From Amoebidium appalachense (Eukaryota > Ichthyosporea): a stretch of DNA of 64,000 nucleotides. A program made the translations under genes and the position numbers. The stretch is taken from assembly GCA_963693365.1 (NCBI GenBank), contig CAVNZM010000008.1, positions 1,984,001-2,048,000 on the forward strand, written 5' to 3'. The notes beneath the pieces are model-generated. The model was not told the origin of the DNA and did no database searches. It worked only from the letters and a program-made list of their open reading frames with translations. Below are positions 10,652 through 23,941 of the stretch, one piece after another (within the stretch, counting starts at the first letter, position 1; every line of letters begins with the position of its first letter).

Positions 10652-12409
10652 GGGGGGGGGGGGGGGGGGGGAGGGGTAGGGAATGCACACAAACAGAATC
10701 ACACGAAAACAATCATAACGCATGCACACAGTACCCCATAAGCATTACCTTGGTGACGGGCTGCGACGGGGCGGGCTTGCACCACCTGCAGGGCTGCGGG
10801 GAGGTGGGCTCCCACGGCGGTCAGGGGAGGGAGACCTGATGAGGACCCAACAGAAACATGTTAGCCAAGCAAAGGCAACCACACATTCAGCAGACAAGCA
10901 AAACAAGACAATATAACTTAATATAAACATCAGCACGATCACTAGCCAAGCAAACGAAACAACAAGCCATGAGATGTTCACCGCAACCATTTCTCCACAC
11001 CTTCCCAAATTAACAGAAAACAAAGCCAGTAGTGCCAAGCAAACAAAACTTAGGTTGCTTGAATGAGAAAACATACCGGCGGCGAGGGGAGGGGCTGCGG
11101 CGGGGGCTCCTGGAGAAGGACCGGCGGCGGGGGGAGCGAGAACGAGAGCGAGACCTGCGACGAGGGGGAGAGCGAGAGCGGGAACGAGAGCGACGACGTC
11201 CGCCACCACGGCCCCGGGGGCACTCCCTTGCAAAGTGGCCCCTCTCACCACACTGGTAGCACTCAGATGACCCAAACTCACGACGACCTGGTCCACCACC
11301 ACGAGGCCCACCACTGGAGATCTCAACACCTGTGAACAGAGAAAAAATTAGCCTGGGGAAGGAAACGTAGCGAAGAAGGAGGATGTATGAAGCTGTTCCT
11401 GAAGGCAAACGTTAGAAAGATGTTCATATGTGAAGGAAGAAAATCACAACGGTCAACCCTTCCTTCTAGTTCTCGACAGAATAGGAGAACAAATTAACCG
11501 ATCACGGTGCTACACGTGTAGCATGAAAACTACCAGTCATAATTCTTTCTGTCTGTCCATGCACTTTTTGGGGGAGTTAACCCAGGGGTATATACCACAG
11601 ACCCAACGATGTGAACCTTGTCTGATGATACGCGGTGAGGCTAGGCAGAAGCGGTTGGAAGACACTCAGATGACCTAACAGGCACGCAGAGCAGACGAAG
11701 CTAACAAGCGCCCCCGATGGTAGCTAGCAGAAAAAGAAGTTCTCTCCGATGAAAGACGGTAACATGTCTCGGTAGCTGGAAGGCAGCCCAAGCATACGAC
11801 CCCCCCTCACTTCTTGACAGACGGGTGGTAGACAAAACATGGTGGCAGTGTAGGTCTACGTGTGATGAGCAGCAAAACTTGGACGGCAGAGAAGTCGCTT
11901 GCAAGAACCTTGTTCTCATATGATGTGACGAGACCGGTAGAGGCACACAGCACACACACAGGCACACAGCAAACAACACAGCTTGCACAAGGAAACCTGA
12001 TGCTAGGTTTCCCCTGATATGTGCACGGATGGGGGGGAAATAACAAAAGAAAGACATACACATAGAAAAGTGTGTTGCAGCGTCTGTGTAAAAGGCAATA
12101 GCGTGACCACGGAGCGAGAGAGAGCACCCAAGCAGGAGGTGAGGGGCCAAACAACGTGCACACAAGCAGCGTGACACCTCACTTACGCATGCGCTTTCCA
12201 CGCAGGTCCTTTCCATCCTCAGCGCGCACGGCATCATCAGCGTCTCTCGAATCGTCAAACCACACAAAGCCAAAGCCAGGGGGCTTGCGGGCAATCCACA
12301 CATCGTTCACACGTCCATAACGATTGAACATGTCACGAAGGTCACGTTCATCAATTCCATAGTCAAGGTTTCCGACGTAAACCTTGGTGCCCTTTCTGTC
12401 TTGTGCCAT
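10188..12409 (-). CDS. SRSF7: SR splicing factor: RRM, CCHC zinc knuckle, RS tail
   Basis: Nuclear pre-mRNA splicing regulator of the SRSF7 (9G8) / plant RSZ22 type. Exons: 12409-12187, 11329-11077, 10835-10749, and a tiny last exon from 10194 with the stop at 10190-10188. Junctions are GT-AG and in phase, giving 189 residues. The RRM covers about 9-80, with RNP2 VYVGNL at 10-15 and RNP1 GFGFVWF at 45-51. One zinc knuckle is C98-C101-H106-C111. From about 113 the chain is Arg/Ser-rich, then Ser-Pro/Arg-rich. The start MAQDRKG sits just before the RRM as in relatives; the same frame has two upstream ATGs (12457 and one closer). The last exon, adding only Arg-Asp-stop, is inferred from a good acceptor (TTCACAG) and phase; it could be wrong. 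The 857-nt first intron resembles long regulatory introns of SR genes, but no poison exon was identified. Confidence 0.9.
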
Positions 12410-12540
12410 TTTGACGGCTAACACACGCAAAGTAACGTGTAAACCTACTATAAACACTTATTCCTCCTCCTCCTTCTTACTTTTTCATCAGGACCCGGCC
12501 GAACTTGAGAATAAACACGAAAAAGAGGGACAACAAAACA

Positions 12541-12680
12541 GCCTTCCACGTGACGGGGCAGGTTGTGACGGACGTCATGCATCAGTTTATGACGTCGACA
12601 GTTATCTTTGTGATTGGATCAAAGTCATGTTGTTATGTCACCGACTGGCCCACTACATTGGATGACGTAGCTCATAGCCC
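12541..12680 (-). promoter_or_regulatory. Upstream region of the SR factor gene with CRE-like, E-box and CCAAT sites
   Basis: About 140-270 bp upstream of the SR factor start, the sequence holds CACGTGACG (from 12547), GACGTCATGCAT (from 12571), ATGACGTCGAC (from 12589) and ATGACGTAG (about 12661). It also has ATTGG cores (CCAAT on the minus strand) near 12614 and 12657. The clustering suggests a bZIP-type promoter; function is inferred. Confidence 0.45.
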
Positions 12681-13262
12681 TCAAGTGGCTCTTTGAACAC
12701 CAATTCAAAGACAAGGTAAGTGTGAGTATACAGATTTTTATAAAGACAGCCTTTGGAAAAAATCTCAATGGCCCAACCATAAATTTTTAGCTCTAGACAA
12801 AGCTGTAGTTGTGTCATTTGAAAGTTTCGGAGAATTCGTAGGATTAGAATTTGAAACAGAAACAATCCAATCGCATTGCACGGAATGTTAATTGCGTGTT
12901 CCATCGCCAATCAAAAGTCCACTTTACCATAGAACTGATTAGCATACGCTTGGAAGGCAACGGTTATCATCTAGATCAATAATGCGATTGGGCGTATCTA
13001 TCCAAAAATGTACGCCATGTTGATGACAACGGACAGATACTTCTTATCTCTAGAACCATAGCATTAGTATGAATATAGAATGTAATACATTTGACTATAA
13101 ATATATATTTATCATAAATAATGTATTAAGAAAGGCTAGTAGCCGCCCTACACCTATCCCTGGGTTGATATCCAGTCTACGAGATCTAAGGCAATCAGTG
13201 TATGGAAGTTGATTGGGTTAAGGTCATCGGTGGCTAATACCATTGCTCAGTTCTTTAGATGG

Positions 13263-13270
13263 TATATAAA
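13263..13270 (+). promoter_or_regulatory. TATA-like box opening a pyrimidine-rich stretch
   Basis: TATATAAA on the plus strand is followed by several kilobases of T/C-rich plus-strand sequence. It could be the promoter of a noncoding or transposon-derived transcript; no supported gene follows. Confidence 0.25.
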
Positions 13271-14348
13271 CGACCCACAGGCATTGAGACGACAGTTGTG
13301 ACTCCACTTGTGTTCTGTTTTGAAAGTTTCTCGTTGTGTTGTTTCCTCCTCTTCCCTTATTTCCCTCGACTTTTTCCTGCCACACGTCCTTTCTTTTTGC
13401 ACTAGATACCCTCTGAAGCACACTTCGTTCTGGCATAGGTTTATCATCTTCTCGTGGGTTTCTTGTCCTAAAGCCTTCCTCGCCCAGTCGTCTTCTCTGC
13501 TCCACATGACCTTTCGTCTGTCCGTCAGTTTCGCTGTTCATTCAAGTCAGTATCTCTCTTGGCTTTCCTATGTTCATTGTTGTATGACTCGCACGTTTCC
13601 CTCTGTTTTCTGCAACATGTGACGCCTCCCTGGCTCGACTTCCTGTGTCCATCTTGCGTCCATCTTGCTCGCCCTGGGTTCTCTCTGCCAGCATGCATCA
13701 AACACGGGTTCCAGACCTTCCCAGAGCCAGAGCCAGCCCAGCAGCAACTTGCAGCGAGTAGAGCGGCTCCCTCAGCCAAGCCCGAGAACTACCATAGCCA
13801 GGTTACTGCCAGCTGCCAGCTAAGTGATAGCCAGATGCCCACCCTTTCTTGTGTCTCGTTTTTGTCCTTGTGCTTTTCTGTTTGGCACACGCCTGCTATT
13901 TTTTGCCTTGCTGTTATGTTTTGAAAAATATTTGATTCTAGTTTTCTTTTCAGCCCGTTTGCTGTGCCTGCATGCTCCGCATTCATTGCCTGCTTTCTCG
14001 TATGTATGCCCTCCCCCCCCCCCCCCCCCCCCCCCCCCTATTCCACATGCTTTTGCCCTGTTCTGTGTTGTGAAGTATTTGTGCAGGACCGGTTTTCTTG
14101 CCCCTGCAGGTTTCATTGTCACACGTTCAAGCGGTTGTACGAGCGCACTATTCAAGAACCCTTCAAACGTTCGAACCAAGAAATACCCTGCCCTGCGCTC
14201 CCGTGAACCAGTGTGCGTTTATCCCGTGGTCCTGGCTCGCCTCGATTATCCATTACACACCGTCATCCCAGTATGTCAACCCATTTCGCCCTCCGTCTAA
14301 GAACGACTCGTTCCGTTCTTCAATATTCTATTGAATCAATATTATTCA

Positions 14349-14388
14349 CACTTGAGCTCTTTTTCGGACGGAGCTCTTTTTCGGACGC
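14349..14388 (+). repeat. Short tandem duplication
   Basis: GAGCTCTTTTTCGGACG occurs twice in a row in the T/C-rich intergenic stretch. Confidence 0.8.
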
Positions 14389-15147
14389 TTAATTTTTCTC
14401 AAACGTTGTTCACTTTTCTTCACCCTTTGTCACACTCTTGTATTCCTTCATCTGCATAGATTTTACCAGACACACTCTTTCCTCCCTGCCTTGATTTGTC
14501 GCTAGGCATGTTTTTTTCTTTCCTCCCTTTTGATTGATAACTCGTACTATTGGCATTACACACACTACGTGTACAACCTTTCTAAAACCATAACTCTTTT
14601 TGCTACTGCTACTGGGATATTACACATTGGTTGCTTCGTCGGCAGACCCTGTTGTTTGTTTGGTGTATGCGGGATTTTTTTCCAGTTTTCAGGTCGATGC
14701 TCCTTGATCCGTTGGCAAGATTTCCCTCCCCTACGCACGACCGGTACGGTGTTGGCCGAATCCAGCTGTTCCAACTGCGTCCTCCCGACTTTTCCCAGCT
14801 GGCCGAATCTGCTCGTTCAAGTTTGTTCTTCCGACTTCCCCGGTTTTTAGAAGCCTGCTCGTTCACTTCTCGTTTCCATCCTCGACTTTTCCACCTGCAA
14901 CTAGACTTCGGTAAATTTTGTGTTGTGTTGCGTGGATGCCTTATACCGATACTTAAACCCAACCCCATTTCACCCCAGTTACCCAAAGATCCAAACGTAA
15001 ACCCTTCCATAAATATATAAATCCCTCACCTACCCACCCAACAAATCCTTACCCTCATCGACACCTCTCCCTCACCCACCTAACGAACAAACCTCGACAA
15101 TGAAACATGAACAACGACAAACAAATATTGCAAATTGCAAATTACAC

Positions 15148-15230
15148 GTAACTCTTGACGTAACTCTTGAGCAACTATAACTATCACGTAACTCTTGAGC
15201 AACTATAACTATCAAGCAACAAGACGCAAC
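15148..15230 (+). repeat. Tandem copies of ACGTAACTCTTGAGCAACTA unit
   Basis: ACGTAACTCTTGAGCAACTA TAACTATC occurs twice in tandem after a shorter lead copy. The same block occurs once at 50425-50468 inside the MITE. Confidence 0.85.
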
Positions 15231-15684
15231 TGCAAACAAACAGCGTGCAGCAGCAACATACGTCTGTGTCCTGACACTGTAAGTGAATGTGTTCTTTGTA
15301 GTCCTTGATTTTTCTTGTTTCTTTATTTCGTTGCTTCATTTTTCTTGTTTCTTTATGCGAAGTAGTAGCTTGTTATATCGATTGGACTCTATTGGCCACA
15401 CTCTGCGAGTGAGCATGTTTGTTTCTGTATTGCATGCATTGGCATGGCATATGGGAGGAGGCACGGTCCTTTCTCTGCAGGGTCGGACACCTTGACAGAA
15501 GAGGCAAACACGCCCAAGCGCAACATGAAACGGTAAAGCAAATGCAACCGAACCCGAATACGAGCCAGCCCCATTTCGTGCCTCAGATATTTTCCCCGCC
15601 CCCGCCCCTGCCCCCGTCCCCGCTTTTTCCAGCAACCCCGATCGCATGCACTCCTTCCTTCTACAGCAATCCCGATCCTTACCC

Positions 15685-15804
15685 AGCTCCACTTGGTGCC
15701 TCGGATTTGTTGCCCTTGCCCACCCCCTTCAATAACCCCAATCCAGCTCCACTTGGTGCCTCGGATTTGTTGCCCGTGCCCACCCCCTTCAATAACCCCA
15801 ATCC
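15685..15804 (+). repeat. 60-bp tandem duplication, open in one frame
   Basis: Two 60-bp copies starting AGCTCCACTTGGTGCCTCGG, one base apart in sequence (CTTGCC/CGTGCC). In one frame each encodes PAPLGASDLLPLPTPFNNPN. A third, diverged copy precedes it near 15560-15650. The frame runs 15419-15811 without resemblance to a known protein, so a gene is not claimed. Confidence 0.85.
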
Positions 15805-16532
15805 GTGTTGAATGTATACCCGCCATCGACTACCCTAATTCCCTTGGCCAGTTGCACAGTGTAGGAAAACGGTAACACCCACCATTCGTTGCATGCTCTC
15901 CCGATGTCATATGTCCAGTGTGTTTTGTTCGGATATGGGTACCACGGCCCCTACAGGTTATCTGTACAAGTTGCGAGTGGTTTTGTGCCGAGACGGAACG
16001 GTGTGCGAGTGGTACGGTCCATGGAATGAACGAAAGTCAGTCCACCTTGACATGGTATGTTGTTTCTTTCTTGCATGTGCATGGCAGCCTCGATGTGTCG
16101 GGTGGTTTTGCACAGATGTGGCCGGGGATGATGATTGTGAATCCGGAAAACCGTGCTCCGTTCTATCGAGGTATGGGCCCGTGTGCCTGCGGTGTGCATT
16201 ATGTTCTCGCTTCAAAGGTACGGTTTCTTGTTTGCCGTCGGTCATTTTCTCGCAGGTCATTTTCCGCAGATTTGTTTAGAGTTGGAGTTATACGGCCGAT
16301 CATGATGTTGAACCTCAGCGCGCCACGGTCTGATGTGTCTGGTGCGAGTGTACCTTCCATCTGTGAGTCCTTGTTCCTACCTTCCTCTTGACTTTTTAGA
16401 ATTGGTATTTCCATAGTACACATACACACATTCTCTCTCTCTCTCTCTCTCTCTCAATTATATGTTTACTCCATATTGATTTTAATCCTCATTTCTCTTG
16501 GCACGTTTCACCTACATTTAAACATTTCCTTG

Positions 16533-16602
16533 ACTTCTTAGACTTCCCGTTTCCTTGTTTCATAGCAACTTCTTAGACTTCCCTTTTCCTTGTTTCATAG
16601 CA
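16533..16602 (+). repeat. 35-bp tandem duplication
   Basis: ACTTCTTAGACTTCCCGTTT CCTTGTTTCATAGCA twice, followed by further TTTGTTTCATAGCACRCATA copies to about 16650. Confidence 0.8.
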
Positions 16603-16698
16603 CGCATACACTATTATTTTTGTTTCATAGCACACATATACTATCATTTTTGTACGATACAATATCTTGTCACCTTTCTCTTTAACAAACACTTTCTG

Positions 16699-16916
16699 CA
16701 CCTATTACCTCCCTTTCTTCTGCATTACATACTTCTATGTCGATAGCATGCCGTTTCGCCCATCCTTGTTTCCATCCACACAGCCCCCTCGAATCTCCCA
16801 CCCACGGCACCTATTACCTCCCTTTCTTCTGCATTACATACTTCTATGTCGATAGCCTGCCGTTTCGCCCATCCTTGTTCCATCCACACAGCCCCTTCGA
16901 ATCTCCCACCCACGGA
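16699..16916 (+). repeat. 109-bp tandem duplication
   Basis: Two copies beginning CACCTATTACCTCCCTTTCT and ending TCGAATCTCCCACCCACGG; they differ at a few positions. Confidence 0.9.
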
Positions 16917-17542
16917 AACCAAAACCACACTCCCCACAACGAAACCACACATCCTTCTCTTGATTGCAAACGGAAACATCGGATTTTTAAAACGGAATAA
17001 TCGGATCCGGAAATTGTGTCCTGAAGGAAAGAATCGTATCGGAATTTCGGATTGTTTCGTGTCGTCTCGTTTCATTACGGCCCCTTCCCTTGTGTCGTAT
17101 CACATGCCCCCTGGTGTGCACGGAGATTTTGTCGCCCTCTCAGGTATCGAGTTCAAGTGAGAGGGTATCGAGTTCAAGAGCCGTAATGTTTGAGCTGGCC
17201 GGACCGGCGCCACAACTTGTATGGGATATCTGGGACCAAACTGCAACGGGCAAAGATTACCGTGAGTTCACTTGTCCCCTCTTGTATGCACCACAAGCCC
17301 AGTTTGTCTGGTTTGGGACTGCTTGCCTGTGCATGTGTATTTGTGCCGTGTGATGTGTATGCATGTGTGTGTGGAAGGTTTTTGGGGTCATAGGGTATCC
17401 TGGATACTTCAACTGGTGCCTCGAATCCACCTGGCTGGATGAGTGCATCTTCGTGTCCATCGAGTCCGGTCGGCTGTGTCCCAAGTAACGTGTTTGCCGC
17501 AAGTCCCAAGCGTGCATCGTGCTGGAGTGCATATTCGTGTTC

Positions 17543-17718
17543 ATCGTATCCCCTTGCGCGCACCACAAGAGAGTCTCAAGAGTCCCAAGTGCCCATCGTG
17601 TCCCCTCCGTTTGTGTCCATCGTGCTTGCCATCGTATCCCCTTGCGCGCACCACAAGAGAGTCTCAAGAGTCCCAAGTGCCCATCGTGTCCCCTCCGTTT
17701 GTGTCCATCGTGCTTGCC
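17543..17718 (+). repeat. 88-bp tandem duplication
   Basis: Two essentially identical copies starting ATCGTATCCCCTTGCGCGCA. The period is not a multiple of three, which argues against coding. Confidence 0.9.
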
Positions 17719-17904
17719 ACGTCACAAGAGTCACAAGTCAAGTTTCCATGGGTGTGGGGTTTTACTACAGATCATCTGCGTACCGTGCTGTTGTATCCAA
17801 AGTCCCGAAAGTTCAAGAGTCCCAAGAATCCAAGAGTGCAAGAGCTTCCGTGTGGTTGTTGCCCCTTTTTATTTTCCTTCTCTCTCCACCATTCCCTCCC
17901 CCCT

Positions 17905-18105
17905 TCCCCCATATACGCGGGCTAAGGGGTCGAAACTCAGACGCAATTGATGACTTGGGCCCTCCCTGAGGATGGGCTCTGCTTATGACGCATACTGTGC
18001 GCATGGCTGATGCTGCATACTTGAATGTTTGCCTTTGCATGTGTCCTGCACCATGCTTCTCATCGTGTATGCGTACTTCGTACTGTGTTCCGCATTCAAA
18101 ACCCC
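17905..18105 (-). repeat. Dispersed G-run repeat, reverse orientation
   Basis: Read on the minus strand it begins with a G-run, then TTTTGAATGCGGAACACAGT, ACGAAGTACGCATACACGAT and the AGCAGAGCCCATCCTCAGG block. It ends near GAGTTTCGACCCCTTAGCCC. It is the only clear copy in this orientation and lies outside the genes. Confidence 0.75.
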
Positions 18106-18870
18106 CCCCCCCCCCCCCCCCTCCACCCTTCCCCAAAACACACACACACACACTTCCCTTCTAATCTCCCCCCCCCCCCCCCCCCCCCCCATCCTCTCTT
18201 TCTCCTCCCTGCTATCCTTTTGCCCTTCTTCTTGCATACTGTGCCACATCCAAATCCCCTATTCCCCCACCACTCCGGCTGTTCCCCACGGCCATCATAA
18301 CTCCGGGGGGTGCCGAAAGGTGCCCACCCACCCACCTCTCAAAGAACGTATCGTGCTGTTCGAAAGCGGTGTTTATCAACACTGTATACAGATGTATATC
18401 CCTTCACCTGTGGTTCGTACCTCAGCCAAGCCACATGTATGCAGTGTACATGTTTGTCATGAATAAACGAAACATGACAAGAATAAGCCAAGCCTCCCCC
18501 ACCCCCATCCCACCCCACCCCAGGGCAGCCGTCTCCCTTCACGACTGGGGGAGTACTATGAAATCCCTTCCCCTCCCTCGTGATTGTCTGTTCAGTTTTC
18601 AAAAGGTCCTTTGTACAGCCAAACCACCCTCCGCTCTCCCCCTCCTCTATCCCACATGGGAACTGTGAAATCACTTCCCCCTCCCTCGTAACCGGTGTCG
18701 TTTTCAAATGACCTTTGTACAGCCAAAACCCCCCCCCCCCCCTCCCCCCCCCCCCCCCCCCCTTCTTCTCTCTCTCCCGCACGTGAACTGTGTGTTTATG
18801 TGCCGCCTGCTCAGCCCGGTTGTTACTTTCTGAAATCCCATCCCCCCCTTCCCGGCTTACATGCGTGAAA

Positions 18871-18909
<39 letters not shown>

Positions 18910-19576
18910 CCCCCCCTCTCCCCCGGTGCCTGCATGGTGCCGCGGTGATATTGCCCTTCTACCTCGTGACCGTGTGTGTGTGCGCCACATGCGTCGTTGT
19001 CCCTTGGTCCCCCCCCCCCCCCAAACCCACCCACCCACCACCACTACACACACGCACACGCACACCCACCCCTTCCTCCTCCCTCCTTCTCGTTCCCCTT
19101 TCTTTCTCGTGTGCTATCATGAAGCTCAGGGATTGTTATTATCATTGCATGGGCTCATGTGTTCATGCACCACCACCCTGACATGTCTTGACCGGACACC
19201 GTGTCAGTCTTCGATCTTTTATTTGCTTCTCGAATGGTACGAAATAAATAACTCTCAACGTTTCGGAGGGAGTGTAAGCAACGGGCTCCCATATCATGCT
19301 TTCATATGTTCCATGCCGACGACCAAAAATAATTACTCATGTTCACTTCTCCTAACATTAATCAATCACTCTTCTTTCGAATCATTTGGCATCACAATCA
19401 ACCTAGTACTTTCATTACCCCCTCTTCCGATCAATTTTCAACCTGCAAAAACCCCCCTACAGTAACTTGTAAAATCAATACCAACGTCACATTACCTTCC
19501 TGGACAACCTTTTTAACCCAACACGCCACATTCAATCCTAATTCTAACGTCCAAACGTCCAAACCCTCTTCCATTC

Positions 19577-19674
19577 GAACACTCAAACAGTTATCCAATT
19601 TATGCGCCCAAGCCCAGTTTGGTGCGAACACTCAAACAGTTATCCAATTTATGCGCCCAAGCCCAGTTTGGTGC
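19577..19674 (-). repeat. 49-bp tandem duplication containing the peptidase stop codon
   Basis: Two 49-bp copies (19577-19625 and 19626-19674) carry the last codons (TKLGLGA), the TAA stop and the first 3' UTR bases of the M3 peptidase gene. The second stop lies in the 3' UTR. Confidence 0.9.
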
Positions 19675-19750
19675 GGAGGAAAGCCTCGGGCTGGGGTTGG
19701 CGGCCCAAAAACTTAAGCAGCATGTCACTGGCATCCTGACTGCCCCCGGG

Positions 19751-19825
<75 letters not shown>

Positions 19826-22760
19826 CGCGCGCGTGTGCGTGCGAACGTGTGGGTGTGTATGTGCTTGTGTGTGTGTGTGAGGGTGTAGTTCCGTGGGGCG
19901 CGTCTGTGAATGGGGTGTGTGTGTACGCGTGTGTGCAATTGTGTGTGCGTGAAGGCACAAGTGTGATGTGTAAGTGTGTGACTTCGTGTTTGTATCCACT
20001 AATGCCTTTGTGGTGGTGGTTGCTGTGTGGTTTCCTTGGGGAGGGGGACGGGAAGGGGAAGGGGAAGGGGAGGGGAGCCAGGGGGGGGGGGGGGGGGGGG
20101 GGGAAGCAGGATGTCAGCGACGGCTCATCAACTTAGCTACGGCAAAAGAAACTCAGTAATACCGTTATCATAAATACTTGACTCACCGGCGGCGAATCAA
20201 GCATGCTTGCTGTTTGCTCTTCCTTTTTTTTTTTTTGCTCGCCTCAGTCATCGGCGAGCAAAAAAAAAAAAAGGAAGAGCAAAGGAGGAGGACGGGTACC
20301 GGGGAGGAGGGGGGGGGAGGGGAGGGGGGGGGGGGGGGGGGGGGGGGGGGAGGGAACACAAACCACAGCGGCATTGGGTAGGGAGATTCGGAAGAAGGTG
20401 AGGGGGGAGAGGAAGAGAGGGATGGGTGGGTGAGTGGGTGGGGTGGGGGTGGGGTGGGGTGGGTGGGGAGAGGGGGGAGATACATACCTGGAGGATCTGA
20501 GTGCGGTAGTCCATGCCCACAGAGGGGTTGAGAATGCCCTCCCGCTTGAAGCGTGTCTCGAACATGTCAAACGAGAACACCTCGCTCCACTGTCCCCAAC
20601 GACCAAGCTATTAGTGTAAGTGCAAAATATTTGAAACTACCGGCATATGGATGCAGATATCTGAGTGCTGTTTCTGTTTCAGGGGGTATGTTTGAGCAGC
20701 ATCTTGTTTTCATGCACACCCTGGGCATTGTTCGAACCCTAAGACGACTAGATCCGTTGAGGTGTCATGATTAAAAACATCCGAGAATATCTGAGCATTA
20801 ACACGACACTAGCGCCGGGTATCAAGGTTTGGGATACGCCTTGGAGGAATCGGAATTAGTGGTTACACTAAATTTAAGCAACAGCATTTTCCTAAGCGGC
20901 TCCTATCCATACACTTAGTGACTTACACTCGATCCTCAGCTCCTTGCTTTCAGTGAGAGGTCTGCGTGTGGTTGGGTGCATGAAGGAAGGCGGGAGGAGG
21001 GGGAGTTCGTCTGTGTGTGTGTGATTTGAAGTGTGTGTGTGTTTGGGGGAAGGGGGGGGAGGGGGGGGGGGGGGGGGGAGGGGGGGGGGGGGGGACACTG
21101 ACCATGTATCCATAGTATTGGCCATCATAGCCACGAGCCACATGGCCAAAGGCTGCAACCATGTTGGTGCCTGTGTGTGTGTGTGTGTGTGTGCGATTGT
21201 GTGTGTGTGTGTGTGTGCGATTGTGTGTGTGTGTGGGGGTGTGGACATGTCAGCGTTGTGAGCCCGAAATGCTCTTGTGAGCAGGGCACCAGAAAAGCCA
21301 AGAAGCCCAGAGCCGACAAGGTGATTGGAGGGATGCACATGACTGGGCAAAACACAGCTTTGTAGCCCAGTTTCCAGATGTTACACGGATTACATCCCTC
21401 CCCCCCCCCCCCCCCCCCTCCTCCCCCCCCCCCCCTCCCCTCCCCCCCCCCGCCCCCCAAAAAAAACAAAAACAAAAAAAAAAACCAAAAAAAACACCCA
21501 CATACACCACACACACACCCACACCCACACCCACCCAACCATAACCCCCCCCCCCCTCTCCCCCCTCCCCACATACACACATACCCCCCTCCCCCCCCCC
21601 CCCCCCCCCCCCCCCCCATACACACATACACGTACCCGGCGTGTACGGGAAGTCCATGTCCTTAGCCAGGGATTCAACAAGGGCTCTGGTGTCTGTGCGT
21701 GGCTGCCGGTAGATGGTCTGATCGATGGTGGCTAAAAATAGCTGCCGCATGGTCAGGTAGCCTGCACTGGCCTGCGAGGTGGTGTGTGTGGGAGGGTTAG
21801 AATTTGTTAAAGGGTAAGAGTTACACATTGATAAGGGGCAACATAATGTAGGGGCAACATAATGTAGGAGTTGCGGTGTGTGATGTTGGGTGGAAGTGGG
21901 AGGAGAGTGGGTGGGTGGTGGTCGTGGCGGTAGTGGTGGTTGGGGGGGGGAGGGGGGGGGGGAGGGGTGGAGGGTGGTGGAGGGAGGGGGGGGGGGGGGG
22001 GGGAGAGCATGGCCAGCGGCAAACGCTGTGCGTGCATGTGCTTGTGCGTGACACACTGCACAGAGACAGATACGCACTGCGGCATACGCAAGCACACACG
22101 CACGGACACACGCCCGCACACGAAGATACCAAAATTGCGTCCGTGTCAATAATGGAGATAACAAGCTGGTTTTATGCCCACTGAAGAATCACGCCAACAT
22201 TTGAGGCCAATGTGCATATCCAACCACCCAATGCCTAAATCTAACCCCCCCCCCCTCCCCTGCTTTTTCTTTTTTGCCCGTAATTTCATTCGTGATCTTA
22301 TCATTACCATTCTTACCATTATTTTTTGTGTGTGGGGGCGTGTGTGGGTGTGTGCACGTGTGTGTGCTTGCGTGTGTGTGAGGTGTAGTTGGCGTTGTTG
22401 GCCTTTGGGGAGAGAGGATTAGAAAGGAGAGAAGGGTGTGTGTGTGTGTGTGTGCGTGTGTTGGGGGGGGGGAGGGGGGGGGGGGGGGGGGGGGGATAGT
22501 AGCTACCTTTCGTGAGGCCACCAGTTTCTCGATCAGATCATTGGGGAGAAGCTCCTTGGTCTTGTAGTGGCCTGAAAGCATGCACACAGTTAGGCTAGGT
22601 GCACACAGTCCATCCATCCATGCACGCGCATGTGTGCACATGTGCCTGTGTGCAGTTATGTTTTTGCACGTGTTCTTGGACTCCCCTGCATGTAGGTGAA
22701 CATCATCGGGTGGCTGGGAGGAGGGTATGGGTGGATGTGTGCGAGTGTGAACATTCGGGA

Positions 22761-22826
<66 letters not shown>

Positions 22827-22892
22827 GCCAGGCCAAAGAACGTCGGTAACGAGATCAGCCGAGGGAAGGGGGAGCGGGGGATGTTAGGGGCG

Positions 22893-22932
<40 letters not shown>

Positions 22933-23780
22933 CTAATATGCACCAGAGAGCCAGCGCAGTGGTTCTTCCTCCCACACCCAATTCTCAAGCATCTGGGAGG
23001 GTGCCTCCACAAAGTCACGCTGCAGATTTGAGGGGTTAGAATGAGTTAGACGGGCAAAGCACACATTTGTAACGACCAACCCAATGAGGATTGTGCAAAA
23101 ACGAGCACACAAAAAGTATATGTATCACTGGGGGAGGGGGCGGGGGGAAAAAACGAGCACACAAAAAGTATATGTATGACTGGGGGAGAGGGGCGGGGGG
23201 AAAAAACGAGCACACAAAAAGTATATGTATCACTGGGGGAGAGGGGCGGGGGGAAAAAACGAGCACACAAAAAAGTATATGTATCACTGGGGGAGAGGGG
23301 CGGGGGGCCGCGGGGGGCGGGTGTTGGTCTTATGTAGCAAATATGATTGTTGTGATGTGAGTTTCTTCCTGCAAGGCCAGTGTGAACGTATTGTCTGTAA
23401 AGGAACGACTTGCGCGCGATAGGTTGCCACCCCACTGGTCATTCATTCATTCACGGTGTCAAGGGAAAAGGGTGTGTGTGCCAGTGTATGGGATTGCAAA
23501 GGGTAAAGGTTCATCTTTAGTATGTACATGTGTGGCAGGTGATTGTCAATATGCACAATATGTGTTGCTATTAGCGGCAGCATATGATCTATGCACTACA
23601 ACTTGCCTGCCAAAGTCCTGCCAGCTTGCGTGTGTGTGTGCGTGTGTGAGGGCTTCTGATCTCTACATTTTTTCGTGGGAAGAGGGTGTGTTTGTGTCAC
23701 GGGGGACGGGAGAGGATGGGTGGTGTGTGCGCGTCCCGTCTTCTTCTTCTTCTTCTTCTTCTTCTTCTTCTTTTTTTTTT

Positions 23781-23824
<44 letters not shown>

Positions 23825-23898
23825 TGGGGCTCTACCTCCACCTGTGTGCCTGCAAACATGGCATAATTGGCCTGGCTGCAGATCTGGTGCATCACATG

Positions 23899-23941
<43 letters not shown>

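Larger units (their letters stand above)
13250..19570 (+). other. Intergenic T/C-rich stretch, no gene supported
   Basis: Between the peptidase 3' end and the SR factor 5' end. The plus strand is pyrimidine-rich and carries tandem duplications of 17 to 109 bp, one reversed dispersed repeat at 17905-18105 and C-runs. Open frames reach 130-180 codons but use biased pyrimidine-rich codons and match nothing known. AATAAA on the minus strand near 19218 could be the peptidase polyadenylation signal. Confidence 0.6.
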
